Assembly (NCBI GenBank): GCA_016791475.1
Contig: JAEUWI010000030.1
Location: 1 to 64,000 of the forward strand
DNA: 64,000 bases
From: Candidatus Hydrogenedentota bacterium
Lineage (GTDB): Bacteria; Hydrogenedentota; Hydrogenedentia; Hydrogenedentales; JAEUWI01
Direction: 5' to 3'
Shown here: piece by piece, positions 34,462 to 43,547 of the stretch
Position numbering within the stretch: position 1 is the first letter of the stretch
How the letters are laid out: every line of letters starts with the position of its first letter
Program-made: the position numbers and the translations under genes
The notes under the pieces: model-generated
Databases searched by the model: none
The model's input: the letters and a program-made list of their open reading frames with translations, nothing else
What the model was told of the DNA's origin: nothing

Positions 34462-37146
34462 ATGAAAAAACATACGATTCGCACCATTGTGATCTGGGCG
34501 TCAATCGTCCTGTCCCTGGTCGCCATCTATCCGACCGTCGGGTGGATGCTGACGTCGCCCGAAAGGCGCGAAGAGAAGCTGGCGCAGTGGAAACAGGAAG
34601 ACGAAGCGCGCGCGATTGAGAAGCACGGCTACTTCGCCAATGTCGGCTTCAAGGTGAAGCGTTGGGCGGAGTGTGATCGCAACCGGGTGATCAATCTGGG
34701 CCTGGACCTCCAGGGCGGCATCCAGATGGTGCTGAGCTTCGATTACAAAGAGCTTTCCGAAGAGAAGCTGTCGGCGCTGCGCGAAGATCTGGGCACGAAT
34801 TCGGATGAAGAGATCGAGACGATGGCGCAGGAGGTCGTGTACCAGCAGCTCGTCAACCGCATCGAGAAATTTGAAGCCAAAGAGCCGATCATCCAGAAGA
34901 TGGGCACCAACCAGATTCAGGTGCAGCTTCCCGGCGAGAAAGACACGGACCGCGCCATCAAGCTGATGACCCAGGCGGCTGTGCTGAATTTCCACATCGT
35001 GGCCGGCCAGGATGAATCGGTCCAGGTATTCACGGCGATTAAGCAGCGGTACCCCGACAAATTTGCGAGCTTCTTCCAGCGTCCCGCACCGGGTGAGCCC
35101 ATCTGGGTGAAGCCGGAGAATCTTCCGAATGTAAAGGCCTGGGTTGATCAGCTCAACGCCGACACCTCCATCGTTCCGGAAGACAAAATGCTGTCCTTTG
35201 GCCGCACGCCGAAGCTTGGCGATCCCCAGCGCGTCGACCTCTACCTGCTGGACAAGAAGCCCATCGCCACGGGCGACGGCCTGAAGTCGGCGACTTCCAT
35301 GCCCGATCCGCAGAATCCGTCCCAATGGGCGATTTCCTTTACCTTTGACAACGCCGGTGCGGCGGTCTTCGGCAAGGCGACGGAGGAGAACATTGGTCGC
35401 CCGATGGCCATCGTGCTGGACGATCTGGTGGTTTCGGCACCCACGATTAACGGCCGCATCGATTTCAACGGCCAGATTACCGGCCGCTTCGACGCGGATG
35501 AAGCCCGCGACCTGGCCATTGCCCTGAACTCCGGTTCGATGGTGGTCAAGGTGCGCGTGGACTCCACCGACGTGGTGACGGCGAGCCTGGGTTCCGATTC
35601 CGTCAAGATGGGCGTGACCTCGGCACTCTGGGGCCTGTTCATGACGGCGATTTTCGTCGTGGCCTACTACATGTTCCCCGGCTTTATCGCGCTTATCGCG
35701 CTGATTCTGAACGGCCTGTTTATCCTGGCGGCCATGGCCTACTTTGGCATGACGCTGACCCTGCCCGGTATCGCGGGTCTGATATTGAGTATCGGTATGG
35801 CGGTGGACTCGAACGTGCTCGTGTTTGAGCGCATGCGCGAAGAACTCCGGCTGGGCCACTCGGTCCTGTCGGCCATCGACACCGGTTTCAAGAAGGCCGC
35901 AGTGGCCATCCTGGACTCGAACCTGACGACATTTATCGCGGCCATTGTGCTCTTCCAGTTCGGCACCGGTCCCATCGAAGGTTTCGCAATCACCTTGAGT
36001 ATCGGTGTTATCGGCACGCTGTTGACCGGCCTGGTCGCGGGTCGTGCGTTGTTTGACTTCTTCTACGAACGCCGCATTGTGAAGTCGGCGCGCATGATGA
36101 ACGCCATCCCGCCGGACACGAAGATCCCCTTCATGAAATTCCGGAATGCCTGCGTTATCGGCAGCGGTCTTCTGGTGGTGGCGAGTCTGGTCCTCTTCGG
36201 CGTCAAGCTGAATCAGGGCACGATGCTGGGCGTGGATTTCATGCAGGGCACGAACGTCCGAATCAATATGCATGAGGACGCGTCCGTTGACGTGGCCAAG
36301 GTGCGTGAGGCGCTGAGTAACGGCGGCTTCAACAGCCCCACCGTGCAGCAGCTCATGGAAGACGGCGAGCTGGTCAACAAGTTCCAGATTCGTGTCGGCA
36401 ACATCGACCCGAAGGATATCCCCGAAGGCACCGTGACGGTTGCGCAGCAGCTTCGCACCGCTCTGGATCCGCTGGTTGGCGGAGACGATGCCAAACTGGA
36501 GTTTGAATCGGTGAAGACGGTTGGTCCGGCGGTGGGCGCACAGCTCCGCAGCGACGCCGTCTGGGCGATTATCTGGTCGCTGGTCTTCATCAGCATGTAT
36601 ATCGGCTACCGCTTCCAGCTCAAGTACGCCCTGGGTGCCTTCGTGGCGCTGGTCCACGACGTGGCCCTCACACTCGGCGTCTTTGCCATCGCCGATGTGC
36701 CGATCAGCCTGGCGGTCGTCGCGGCTATCCTGACGGTAATCGGTTATTCGCTGAACGATACCATCGTGGTGTTCGACCGAATCCGGGAAGACGTGGAGAA
36801 ATTCAAGGGCCGGGGCATGAAGCTTCCGGACATTATCGACATCGCCATCAACGTGACCCTGAGCCGCACGCTACTCACGTCGGTTACGACGCTCTTCGTG
36901 GTCATCATGCTCTTTGTCTTTGGCGGCGACGACATTAAAGACTTCGCGCTGGCCATGTTGATTGGTATCGTCGTCGGCACGTATTCGTCCATCTTCATCG
37001 CGAGCCCGGTGGTCATTTACTGGGAGCAGATCTTCGGTCGCGGTCCGGCGGCGGACACGGCGAAGGTGGAAGACAGCGGTCGCCGCTACATCTCCAAGAA
37101 GAAGCGCGCGAAGAAGGCCGACCCGGAAGGTGAAGCCACGGCGTAA
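34462..37146 (+). CDS. secDF: Protein translocase SecD-SecF fusion
   Basis: An 894-residue single-chain SecDF. It uses the proton motive force to help proteins finish crossing the inner membrane after SecYEG. The SecD half (to about residue 550) has GLDLQGGIQMVLS after the first helix, a large periplasmic domain, and the six-helix RND-like block with LSIGMAVDSNVLVFERMREE. The SecF half begins near residue 555 with GVDFMQGTNVRINM and carries GYSLNDTIVVFDRIRED. The C-terminus is short and basic (KKKRAKKADPEG). A terminator-like hairpin follows. Confidence 0.97.
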   Translation: MKKHTIRTIVIWASIVLSLVAIYPTVGWMLTSPERREEKLAQWKQEDEARAIEKHGYFANVGFKVKRWAECDRNRVINLGLDLQGGIQMVLSFDYKELSEEKLSALREDLGTNSDEEIETMAQEVVYQQLVNRIEKFEAKEPIIQKMGTNQIQVQLPGEKDTDRAIKLMTQAAVLNFHIVAGQDESVQVFTAIKQRYPDKFASFFQRPAPGEPIWVKPENLPNVKAWVDQLNADTSIVPEDKMLSFGRTPKLGDPQRVDLYLLDKKPIATGDGLKSATSMPDPQNPSQWAISFTFDNAGAAVFGKATEENIGRPMAIVLDDLVVSAPTINGRIDFNGQITGRFDADEARDLAIALNSGSMVVKVRVDSTDVVTASLGSDSVKMGVTSALWGLFMTAIFVVAYYMFPGFIALIALILNGLFILAAMAYFGMTLTLPGIAGLILSIGMAVDSNVLVFERMREELRLGHSVLSAIDTGFKKAAVAILDSNLTTFIAAIVLFQFGTGPIEGFAITLSIGVIGTLLTGLVAGRALFDFFYERRIVKSARMMNAIPPDTKIPFMKFRNACVIGSGLLVVASLVLFGVKLNQGTMLGVDFMQGTNVRINMHEDASVDVAKVREALSNGGFNSPTVQQLMEDGELVNKFQIRVGNIDPKDIPEGTVTVAQQLRTALDPLVGGDDAKLEFESVKTVGPAVGAQLRSDAVWAIIWSLVFISMYIGYRFQLKYALGAFVALVHDVALTLGVFAIADVPISLAVVAAILTVIGYSLNDTIVVFDRIREDVEKFKGRGMKLPDIIDIAINVTLSRTLLTSVTTLFVVIMLFVFGGDDIKDFALAMLIGIVVGTYSSIFIASPVVIYWEQIFGRGPAADTAKVEDSGRRYISKKKRAKKADPEGEATA

Positions 37147-37174
37147 GGCGCTGGACGTTTAGAAACTAATTATC

Positions 37175-37203
37175 CGCCCGGATTGGCATGGCCAGTCCGG
37201 GCG
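37175..37203 (+). terminator. Terminator of the tgt-yajC-secDF operon
   Basis: CGCCCGGATTGGC pairs with GCCAGTCCGGGCG (one mismatch) around a 3-base loop, followed by TTGCTTT, about 30 bases past the secDF stop. Confidence 0.75.
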
Positions 37204-37377
37204 TTGCTTTGGGGACTGCTTGGGACAAGGTAAAGAGTCGGGTGTTTGCGGTCCAGGCGGAGGCTGTACCCATTCGGAAACGTGGGAAGATGCCGTGGGA
37301 AAGTGTGGTTGGGTCTTGCGGGGGACAGCCACGAATGGCATTTACTTAAGGCCTGTCTGCGTCAAAAAGGGGACCAT

Positions 37378-37899
37378 GGGTGCCACCCTCAGGCAGAGGA
37401 GCGCAGCGGGGGAGCCTGTGGGTGAAAAGACGCCACCTTAGGGACTGACGCACCCGCGTTATCGGTGATGATCTTCGTGATCCACAACGTATTAGTTGTT
37501 CCAACTGCGAGTCCGTGACGTCGCGGGGTGTGGCTGTCCCGTCGCTCGCGGAGGTAAACCCGGTTTACCGCGTCACATCGACCAGACGACATGTTGCCAG
37601 TTGAGTTGTCTATGGTGGCGACGAACCCACTCCCCGCACGACGGGACAGCCACACCCAGAAAATGCACGACGCCTTGTCGTCGTGGGCTTTGGGTCGCAG
37701 TGCAAGACGATCCGGGCGCGACACGGTGGGTGCGTCAGTCCCTGCGGACCGCTGGTTTCTTCCTCGAACCCCCGCCACCGGCGGTCGCGACTTGTGGGCG
37801 AAAAGACTAGGATTTTTCAAGGAGAATTGCGCCACATGGTCAAGTCCCAACACCCACAAACTCCATCGCTAAGCGATTACGTTTGAGGGTGGCACCCCA
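37378..37899. repeat. 520-bp nested inverted-repeat structure
   Basis: Three pairs of inverted repeats are nested: 37378-37391 with 37886-37899 (GGGTGCCACCCTC type), 37441-37455 with 37728-37742 (GGGACTGACGCACCC, perfect), and 37526-37544 with 37639-37657 (GGGTGTGGCTGTCCCGTCG, perfect). GGTAAACCCGGTTTACC forms a further small hairpin near the centre. No protein is encoded. Confidence 0.8.
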
Positions 37900-37982
37900 G
37901 GTTACCTATTGGAGCATCGAGTTAATGCCCCTGAGTCAGTGCCATTCGGGTCAGTCCTGCCTGTTGGCACGTCGGCAGTCCC

Positions 37983-38909
37983 CTACTGATTCCCGCGCAG
38001 CACCCAGCCAGCAAAGAAGGCCAGCGCGCCGTACACAATGAGGAAGGCGGCCCAGGCGATGCCGATACCGTGTCTCCGGAAGAAATTGCTGATGCGCATG
38101 TAGATCATGCGGAGCGGAGCGGGGCTGATATTGACGACGACGACGGTAATATTGTCCTTGCCGCCATACTCGTTGGCCTTGGAGACCAGGCGGTGGGCGA
38201 TTTCGGCCGCCGAGCCGTTGCGCTGGAACTCCCGCTTGATTTCGTCGTCCTTGACCATGTTGACGAGGCCGTCGGTACACATGAGGAGCATGTCGCCGGG
38301 CACGATGTGCCAGCGGTAGGTGTCCACAGTGACTTCTTCGTGGGTGCCCACACAACGGGTTACGATGTTCTTGCGGCGGTCGGTTTCGGCCTCGGATTTC
38401 GACATGAGACCCATTTTTACTTGTTCGTCCACCCAGGAGTGGTCTTCGGTCTGGGCGAGGATCTCGCCGTCGCGAATGTGATAGCAACGAGAGTCGCCCA
38501 CATTGCCAATGTAGATCTTTTTGGGCGTGATGATGGCGGTCAGGAGTGTGGTACCCATGGGGCGGCGGGTGCGCACGAGATCTTTGTTGGTCTGGAAGAT
38601 ACTCTCGTTCGCTTTTTCGATGGCCGCGCGTACTTTGGGCAGAGGACCTTCGTTCTGCTCATTGCCGTCATCGCCGTTCTGGGAAGCGCGGGGGGGCTTT
38701 TCCTTGATCAGCTCGCCGACGATCTTGACCGCCAGTTTACTTGCGATCTCGCCTCCGGTGTGCCCGCCGAGTCCATCGGCAACGCAAACCAACGCGCCTT
38801 CCTTGAAGAGGTTCAGATTCTTGGCGCCTTCACGAACGATCACATAGGAATCTTCGTTGTTCTTTTTTCGGCGCCCTACATCGCTAAGTGCCGCTATATC
38901 TAAACGCAT
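37983..38909 (-). CDS. PP2C-family Ser/Thr protein phosphatase with C-terminal membrane anchor
   Basis: This 308-residue PP2C phosphatase reverses Hanks-type kinase phosphorylation. Metal-binding Asp residues are in SDVGRRKKNNEDS, VCVADGLGGHTGGEIAS, MLLMCTDGLVNMV and GGKDNITVVVV. RPMGTTLLTAII and IGNVGDSRCYHIRDG are further signatures. The last ~35 residues include a membrane helix (GIAWAAFLIVYGALAFFAGWV), so the enzyme is tethered to the inner membrane. ATG 38909 has GGAGG 5 bases upstream. It follows the ABC transporter genes on the same strand. A Ser/Thr kinase is encoded at 59485. Confidence 0.94.
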   Translation of the reverse strand: MRLDIAALSDVGRRKKNNEDSYVIVREGAKNLNLFKEGALVCVADGLGGHTGGEIASKLAVKIVGELIKEKPPRASQNGDDGNEQNEGPLPKVRAAIEKANESIFQTNKDLVRTRRPMGTTLLTAIITPKKIYIGNVGDSRCYHIRDGEILAQTEDHSWVDEQVKMGLMSKSEAETDRRKNIVTRCVGTHEEVTVDTYRWHIVPGDMLLMCTDGLVNMVKDDEIKREFQRNGSAAEIAHRLVSKANEYGGKDNITVVVVNISPAPLRMIYMRISNFFRRHGIGIAWAAFLIVYGALAFFAGWVLRGNQ

Positions 38910-39007
38910 GTAATCCTCCAACCTCGCGCTTTAGAATAACAGATTTTCCGGAAGGACGGCAAGCGCCTGTCTTAATTTCGGCACCTCCGGGCTGGTCCGT
39001 GGAAAGC

Positions 39008-40003
39008 TCATTTTTCTTCGATTGGTCCGGCGTCCGGTGCATTGACGTGGCAGGCGGCGCGATGGCCCGGTGCGAGCGCCACCAGCCGCTGGTTCATGGT
39101 CCGGCAGGCGGGTTGGGCCTCGGGGCAGCGGGGATGAAAGTGGCACCCGGAGGGCGGATTGATCGGATTGGGTACATCCCCCTGGAGGATGATGCGTTGG
39201 GACTTACGATCGGTTGCGATCTCGGGCACGGCGGAAAGCAGCGCCTTGGTATAGGGATGGACCGGGCGTCGGAACAATTCGTCCGCCGGGGCTATCTCCA
39301 CGATGCGTCCCAGATACATGACCGCGACGGCATCGCTGATATGGCGGATGACGCTCAGGTCATGGCCGATGAAGAGGTACGTCAGGCCGAGTTTCTGCTG
39401 GAGGTCCTTGAGGAGGTTCAGGATTTGCGCCTGTACGGAGACGTCGAGGGCGGATACGGGTTCGTCGGCCACGATGAGCTCCGGCTCCACGGCCAGGGCC
39501 CGGGCGATGCCGATGCGCTGGCGCTGTCCGCCGCTGAACTCATGGGGGTAGCGATCGGCAGCCTGGGGCGGCAGGCCGACCAGCGAGAGCAGCTCGTAGC
39601 ACCGGTCGCGCCGGGTGCCGCTGTCGCCGATGTTGTGGGCCTTCATGGCCTCGGCCAGCATGGAGTAGATGGTCATCCGGGGGTTCAGCGAGCCATAGGG
39701 GTCCTGAAACACGATCTGGATTCGCTTGCGCAAATCCCGGAGCTCTTTCGGGCCGAGCGTGGCGAGGTCGATGCCGTCGAAGAGGATCTTTCCGCCCGTG
39801 GGTTCAATCAGGCGGAGGATGGAGCGGCCCGCCGTCGTTTTCCCGCTCCCGCTCTCCCCCACGAGGCTCAGGGTGGTGCCCCGGGGGATGGAGAAGCTGA
39901 TGCCGTCCACGGCCCGCACGGCGCCCGCAGTTCGGGCGAAGACGCCCTTCTTCACCGGGAAGTGCTTCACCAGATTTTCGATGGTCAGGAGGGATTCACT
40001 CAT
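39008..40003 (-). CDS. Oligopeptide/dipeptide ABC transporter ATP-binding protein (OppF-type)
   Basis: This 331-residue ATPase powers peptide import. Walker [14 protein letters not shown], signature [15 protein letters not shown], Walker [13 protein letters not shown] and the switch His in [11 protein letters not shown] are all intact. The OppF-type C-terminal segment with paired cysteines ([15 protein letters not shown]) may bind an iron-sulfur cluster as in related proteins. Its start overlaps the end of the upstream ATPase gene by 4 bases. It is the last transporter gene before the phosphatase. Confidence 0.95.
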   Translation of the reverse strand: MSESLLTIENLVKHFPVKKGVFARTAGAVRAVDGISFSIPRGTTLSLVGESGSGKTTAGRSILRLIEPTGGKILFDGIDLATLGPKELRDLRKRIQIVFQDPYGSLNPRMTIYSMLAEAMKAHNIGDSGTRRDRCYELLSLVGLPPQAADRYPHEFSGGQRQRIGIARALAVEPELIVADEPVSALDVSVQAQILNLLKDLQQKLGLTYLFIGHDLSVIRHISDAVAVMYLGRIVEIAPADELFRRPVHPYTKALLSAVPEIATDRKSQRIILQGDVPNPINPPSGCHFHPRCPEAQPACRTMNQRLVALAPGHRAACHVNAPDAGPIEEK

Positions 40004-41022
40004 GCCTGCACCTCCGCCGCTTCGGGCAGTTTTCCACCCTCGGTCCGATCCAGATTCCAGCAGGCGGCGAAATGGGTTTCACCGGCGGTCTCGAGCACGG
40101 GCTCCGCCTCGCGGCAGCGCGCCGAGGCGAGGGGACAGCGGTTGTTAAAGCGACAGCCGGGTGGGAAGGCCGTGGCCGCGGGCACATTGCCCTGGATCAC
40201 GTGGAGCCGTTCGCGAACTCGGTCGTGCTTGGGCAGAGCGGCGAAGAGCCCCAGGGTGTAGGGGTGGCGCGGGTTGCGGAAGAGTTCCCGCACGGGAGCC
40301 TGTTCCACCACCTTGCCGGCATACATGACGACGACGTCGTGGGCGTTTTCCGCGACCACGCCGAGGTCGTGGGTGATGAGAAGAATGGACATGCCCCGCT
40401 CGTCCTGGAGCTTGCGCATGAGGTCGAGGATCTGGGCCTGGATAGTCACGTCGAGGGCCGTGGTGGGTTCGTCGGCGATGAGGACCTTGGGGTCGCAGGC
40501 GAGGGCCATGGCGATCATGCAGCGCTGGAGCATACCGCCCGACATCTGGTGGGGGTAGTCGTGCACCCGCTTTTCTGGCGCGGGAATACCCACCTGGGTG
40601 AGGAGGCGCACCGTTTCGTCGAGAGCGTCCTTCTTGTTCATGCCCCGATGCAACTGGAGGACGGCACCGATCTGGTGCCCCACGCGGAACACGGGGTTCA
40701 TGGAGGTCATGGGCTCCTGAAAGATCATGGAGATGTCGTCCCCGCGAATCTTCCGGAGATCGTCCTTGGGCAGGGCGAGGAGGTTATGCCCGTCAAAGAG
40801 GATTTCGCCACCGGCGTTGTGACCGGCCGGTTCGGGCACCAGTCCCATGATGGAGAGGGCCGTGACGCTCTTTCCACAGCCGCTCTCACCCACGACGGCG
40901 AGGGTTTTGCCCCGGTGCAGGTCGAAGGAGACGTCATCCACCGAACGGGCCAGGCCCTGATCGGTCTTGAAGTAGGTCTTCAGGTTTTTGAGCTGAAGTA
41001 TGGGCTGGGCGGTGTTGGTCAT
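40000..41022 (-). CDS. Oligopeptide/dipeptide ABC transporter ATP-binding protein (OppD-type)
   Basis: This 340-residue ATPase forms a heterodimer with the OppF-type protein. Walker [14 protein letters not shown], signature [15 protein letters not shown], Walker [12 protein letters not shown] and [11 protein letters not shown] are present. The cysteine motif [14 protein letters not shown] near the C-terminus matches the OppD family. ATG 41022 was chosen over an upstream TTG. It is separated from the permease genes by about 430 bases that contain an antitoxin-like gene and repeats. Confidence 0.95.
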   Translation of the reverse strand: MTNTAQPILQLKNLKTYFKTDQGLARSVDDVSFDLHRGKTLAVVGESGCGKSVTALSIMGLVPEPAGHNAGGEILFDGHNLLALPKDDLRKIRGDDISMIFQEPMTSMNPVFRVGHQIGAVLQLHRGMNKKDALDETVRLLTQVGIPAPEKRVHDYPHQMSGGMLQRCMIAMALACDPKVLIADEPTTALDVTIQAQILDLMRKLQDERGMSILLITHDLGVVAENAHDVVVMYAGKVVEQAPVRELFRNPRHPYTLGLFAALPKHDRVRERLHVIQGNVPAATAFPPGCRFNNRCPLASARCREAEPVLETAGETHFAACWNLDRTEGGKLPEAAEVQA

Positions 41023-41076
41023 GGGCAAGATCGATCATGACAGCGAAGCGGTGATCGTTCCGGGAGTTCAGGGGGT

Positions 41077-41165
41077 GTTGCAGGGACGGCAGAGACGACA
41101 GGGACTGCAGAAATGTGAATCATGGTATCGACCTCATACGTCCCTGCTGTCTCTGTAGTCCCTGA
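41077..41165. repeat. Imperfect inverted repeat inside the opp operon
   Basis: CAGGGACGGCAGAGACGACA on the left pairs with the complement of CGTCCCTGCTGTCTCTGTAG on the right with a few mismatches and a loop of about 35 bases. The arms themselves repeat a CAGGGAC/AGAGAC pattern. It could weaken or stop transcription between oppC and oppD. Confidence 0.6.
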
Positions 41166-41194
41166 TAATGTCGCTCGAACAATCGGTAAGATGA

Positions 41195-41416
41195 TCAACG
41201 AACACGTTTCCAAAGTTCGCGTTTGGCGTCGTCCCAATCGAGAACACACTCCTCACCCGCAGCCAACCTTGATTCCGTTTCTTCCAGTGCGGGTCGATGC
41301 CAATCGGGCGATTCCACCTCGCTGCCAGCTCGCGAAAGATCCACCCATAGCGCTTCCATTAATTGGAGCTTTTCTGCACGAGACATCTGAGCAATTTGGT
41401 CTTCTGTGACGTTCAT
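41195..41416 (-). CDS. Addiction-module antitoxin-like protein (TIGR02574)
   Basis: A 73-residue acidic protein matching the TIGR02574 putative addiction-module component: an N-terminal helix with SRAEKLQLMEALWVDLS, then a Pro/Trp segment (SPDWHRPALEETESRLAAG) and a C-terminal DWDDAKRELWKRV helix. Such proteins usually pair with a RelE/ParE toxin immediately downstream. Here the next 170 bases encode no toxin on either strand, so it is an orphan. It sits between oppC and oppD on the same strand. Confidence 0.82.
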   Translation of the reverse strand: MNVTEDQIAQMSRAEKLQLMEALWVDLSRAGSEVESPDWHRPALEETESRLAAGEECVLDWDDAKRELWKRVR

Positions 41417-41453
41417 AACTTTAACTCCTCTACCGCCAGCATACCATAAGGGC

Positions 41454-42518
41454 CTATTGCCGCAACCTCGGGTCCATGGCGTCGCGGAGGGCTTCGCCGA
41501 CGAGATTGAATGCGGTAACCGTTACGAAGATCGCGAGACCGGGAAAGATGACCAGCCAGTAGGCGAAGTCCACGTAGTCTTTTGATTGTTTGAGGATTTC
41601 GCCCCAGCTTGCGGTGGGCGGGGGCACGCCGAAGCCGAGGAAGCTGAGGGCGGATTCGGTTAGGATGGCTCCGGCGACGCCGAAGGTTGCCGTGACGAGC
41701 ACGGGGGCGAGGGCATTGGGCAGGAGGTGGCGGAACATGATGCGTGTGTCGCGCAGGCCGGTGGCGCGGGCGGCCGTGGTGAAGTCGGCGTTGCGGAGTT
41801 TCAGGAACTCGCCGCGGACGAGCCGGGCCACGTCGGGCCAGCCGGTCAGGCCCAGCGCGATCATGATGTTGTAGATGCTCGGGTTCAGGAAGGCGATGAG
41901 GGACAGGATAAGGATAAGGGTGGGGAAGCAGAGCACGATCTCAATGATCCGCAGCACGACCGCGTCCACTTTGCCCCCGTAGTAGCCCGCCAGGGCGCCC
42001 GCGATGATACCGATCACGGTGGCGATGCCCATGGCGACAAAGCCCACGGTCATGGAGATGCGCGTGCCCCAGATGAGCCGACTGAGCACATCGCGCCCGC
42101 GGTCGTCGGTTCCGAGCCAGTGCTTTCCGGAAGGGGCTTCCAGGCGGTTGTACAGATGGGAACGCTCCGGCGCGAAAGGGATCAGGGGGCGAATGGCCCG
42201 GTCATCGGGGCCGGGCTCCCAGCCGTCGAAATTGAAGGACACGAGATCGCCGTACTCGATGACGTTCGGAAAGAAGTAGGTTTTGCCCTGGGTTGAAAGG
42301 TAAATGGGAACCTCGCCGGCGAGGAAGGGGGCGATGATGCCGATGAAGGCCAGCAGGGCCAGCACGGCCAGGGAGACGAGGCCGAGGGGGCGTTTCTTGA
42401 ACTGGATCCAGACCAGGCGCCAGTAGCCCTGACTCTGATGCTCGTAGGCGGCCAGGGGGGCGGCCTCCGGCTCGCCGCCCGACGATTTGATTGGCTCTCC
42501 GATGTGGTTCGTTCCCAT
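41454..42518 (-). CDS. Peptide ABC transporter permease (OppC/DppC-type)
   Basis: This 354-residue permease has a first membrane helix near residues 45-68, then an unusually long periplasmic insert of about 75 residues (YLSTQGKTYFFPNVIEYGDL). The BPD_transp_1 domain contains GTDDRGRDVLSRLIWGTRIS and the ATPase-contacting EAA-type loop AARATGLRDTRIMFRHLLPN. It forms the channel with the OppB-type permease, whose stop lies 6 bases upstream. Confidence 0.95.
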   Translation of the reverse strand: MGTNHIGEPIKSSGGEPEAAPLAAYEHQSQGYWRLVWIQFKKRPLGLVSLAVLALLAFIGIIAPFLAGEVPIYLSTQGKTYFFPNVIEYGDLVSFNFDGWEPGPDDRAIRPLIPFAPERSHLYNRLEAPSGKHWLGTDDRGRDVLSRLIWGTRISMTVGFVAMGIATVIGIIAGALAGYYGGKVDAVVLRIIEIVLCFPTLILILSLIAFLNPSIYNIMIALGLTGWPDVARLVRGEFLKLRNADFTTAARATGLRDTRIMFRHLLPNALAPVLVTATFGVAGAILTESALSFLGFGVPPPTASWGEILKQSKDYVDFAYWLVIFPGLAIFVTVTAFNLVGEALRDAMDPRLRQ

Positions 42519-42524
42519 GATGGC

Positions 42525-43517
42525 CTAGCTGAACTTTATCTTCGGATCGACCAGCGCGTAGAGGATGTCGGAGACTATGAGCCCCAACAGCGTGAGTAGC
42601 GCGGTGATCGACAGGATGCCCATGATCAGGGGATAGTCCCGGGAGAGGATGGCCTCGAAGGCGAGCCGGCCCATGCCCGGAATGGAAAAGATACTTTCGA
42701 TGATGACGCTGCCCCCGATAAGGCTGGGGATGAGGCCGCCGAGCAGGGTCACGATGGGGATGAGCGAATTGCGCAGCGCATAGCGATAGATGACGGTGCG
42801 TTCGCTGAAGCCATAGGCCCGGGCGGTGCGGACGTAGTCCTGGCGAATGGTCTCGATGAGTCCGGCGCGGGCATAGCGGGAGAGTCCGGCGAGTCCGTTG
42901 TAGGAGAGACACAAGACGGGGAGTATCAGGTGCCAGGCGCGGTCGCGCAGCCAGGCGAATGCGCCGAGAGAATTGGCATCATAGGAACTTACGCCTGCGG
43001 CGGGGAACCAGTTGAAGTGGGCGCCGCCGCAGAAGTAATACATGAGCAGCATGGCCACCCAGAAACTGGGCAGGCTATAGAGAATGAAGAGGCCCAGGGT
43101 GAGGGCGGTGTCGCCCCGGGTATGCTGGTGGGTGGCGGAATAAACCCCGATGGGTATGGCGATGAGATAGATAGCCAGAATGGAGATCAGATTGAGCTGG
43201 AGCGTTACCGGTATAGTTTCCGCGATCTTGGTGAGCACGGGCCGGTTGTCTTTGTAGGAGGTTCCGAAATCGAAGGTGGCCAGTTTGCCCAGCCACATGA
43301 CATAGCGCACGGGCAGGGGCTTGTCCAGGCCGTAGAGCTTTTTGGTCTGCTCGATGGCTTCCTGCGTGATGGCGCTGCCGCCCGACCCGCCCGCCTGATG
43401 CAGCCGCATATAGATGGGACTGCCGGGGGCCATTTGGACGATCATGAAGGTGATCAGGCTGATCCCGAGAAAGGTGGGGATGATGAGCAGAAATCTTCGT
43501 ATCAGGTAGTTGCGCAC
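42525..43517 (-). CDS. Peptide ABC transporter permease (OppB/DppB-type)
   Basis: This 330-residue permease begins MRNYLIRRFLLIIPTFLGIS, the standard OppB-type N-terminus, from a GTG start. The EAA loop is visible in YVRTARAYGFSERTVIYRYAL. LPSFWVAMLLMYYF and GGLIPSLIGGSVIIESIFSI are membrane segments of the BPD_transp_1 domain. It follows the binding-protein gene by 30 bases. Confidence 0.95.
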   Translation of the reverse strand: MRNYLIRRFLLIIPTFLGISLITFMIVQMAPGSPIYMRLHQAGGSGGSAITQEAIEQTKKLYGLDKPLPVRYVMWLGKLATFDFGTSYKDNRPVLTKIAETIPVTLQLNLISILAIYLIAIPIGVYSATHQHTRGDTALTLGLFILYSLPSFWVAMLLMYYFCGGAHFNWFPAAGVSSYDANSLGAFAWLRDRAWHLILPVLCLSYNGLAGLSRYARAGLIETIRQDYVRTARAYGFSERTVIYRYALRNSLIPIVTLLGGLIPSLIGGSVIIESIFSIPGMGRLAFEAILSRDYPLIMGILSITALLTLLGLIVSDILYALVDPKIKFS

Positions 43518-43547
43518 GAGAGGCAGTCCAGCCAGCCGTATCCGGCG

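Larger units (their letters stand above)
37147..37982. other. Convergent intergenic region with nested palindromes
   Basis: This 836-base gap lies between the ends of secDF and the PP2C gene. It contains the secDF terminator and the nested inverted repeat at 37378-37899. Open frames in it are short and unsupported. Confidence 0.6.

Noticed and set aside
34501-36657. Long minus-strand open frame opposite secDF
   Set aside because: Antisense shadow of a confidently identified gene; His/Arg/Asp-rich translation typical of high-GC shadows.
37496-37886. Short plus-strand frames within the palindromic spacer
   Set aside because: No ribosome sites, sequence dominated by inverted repeats, no family.
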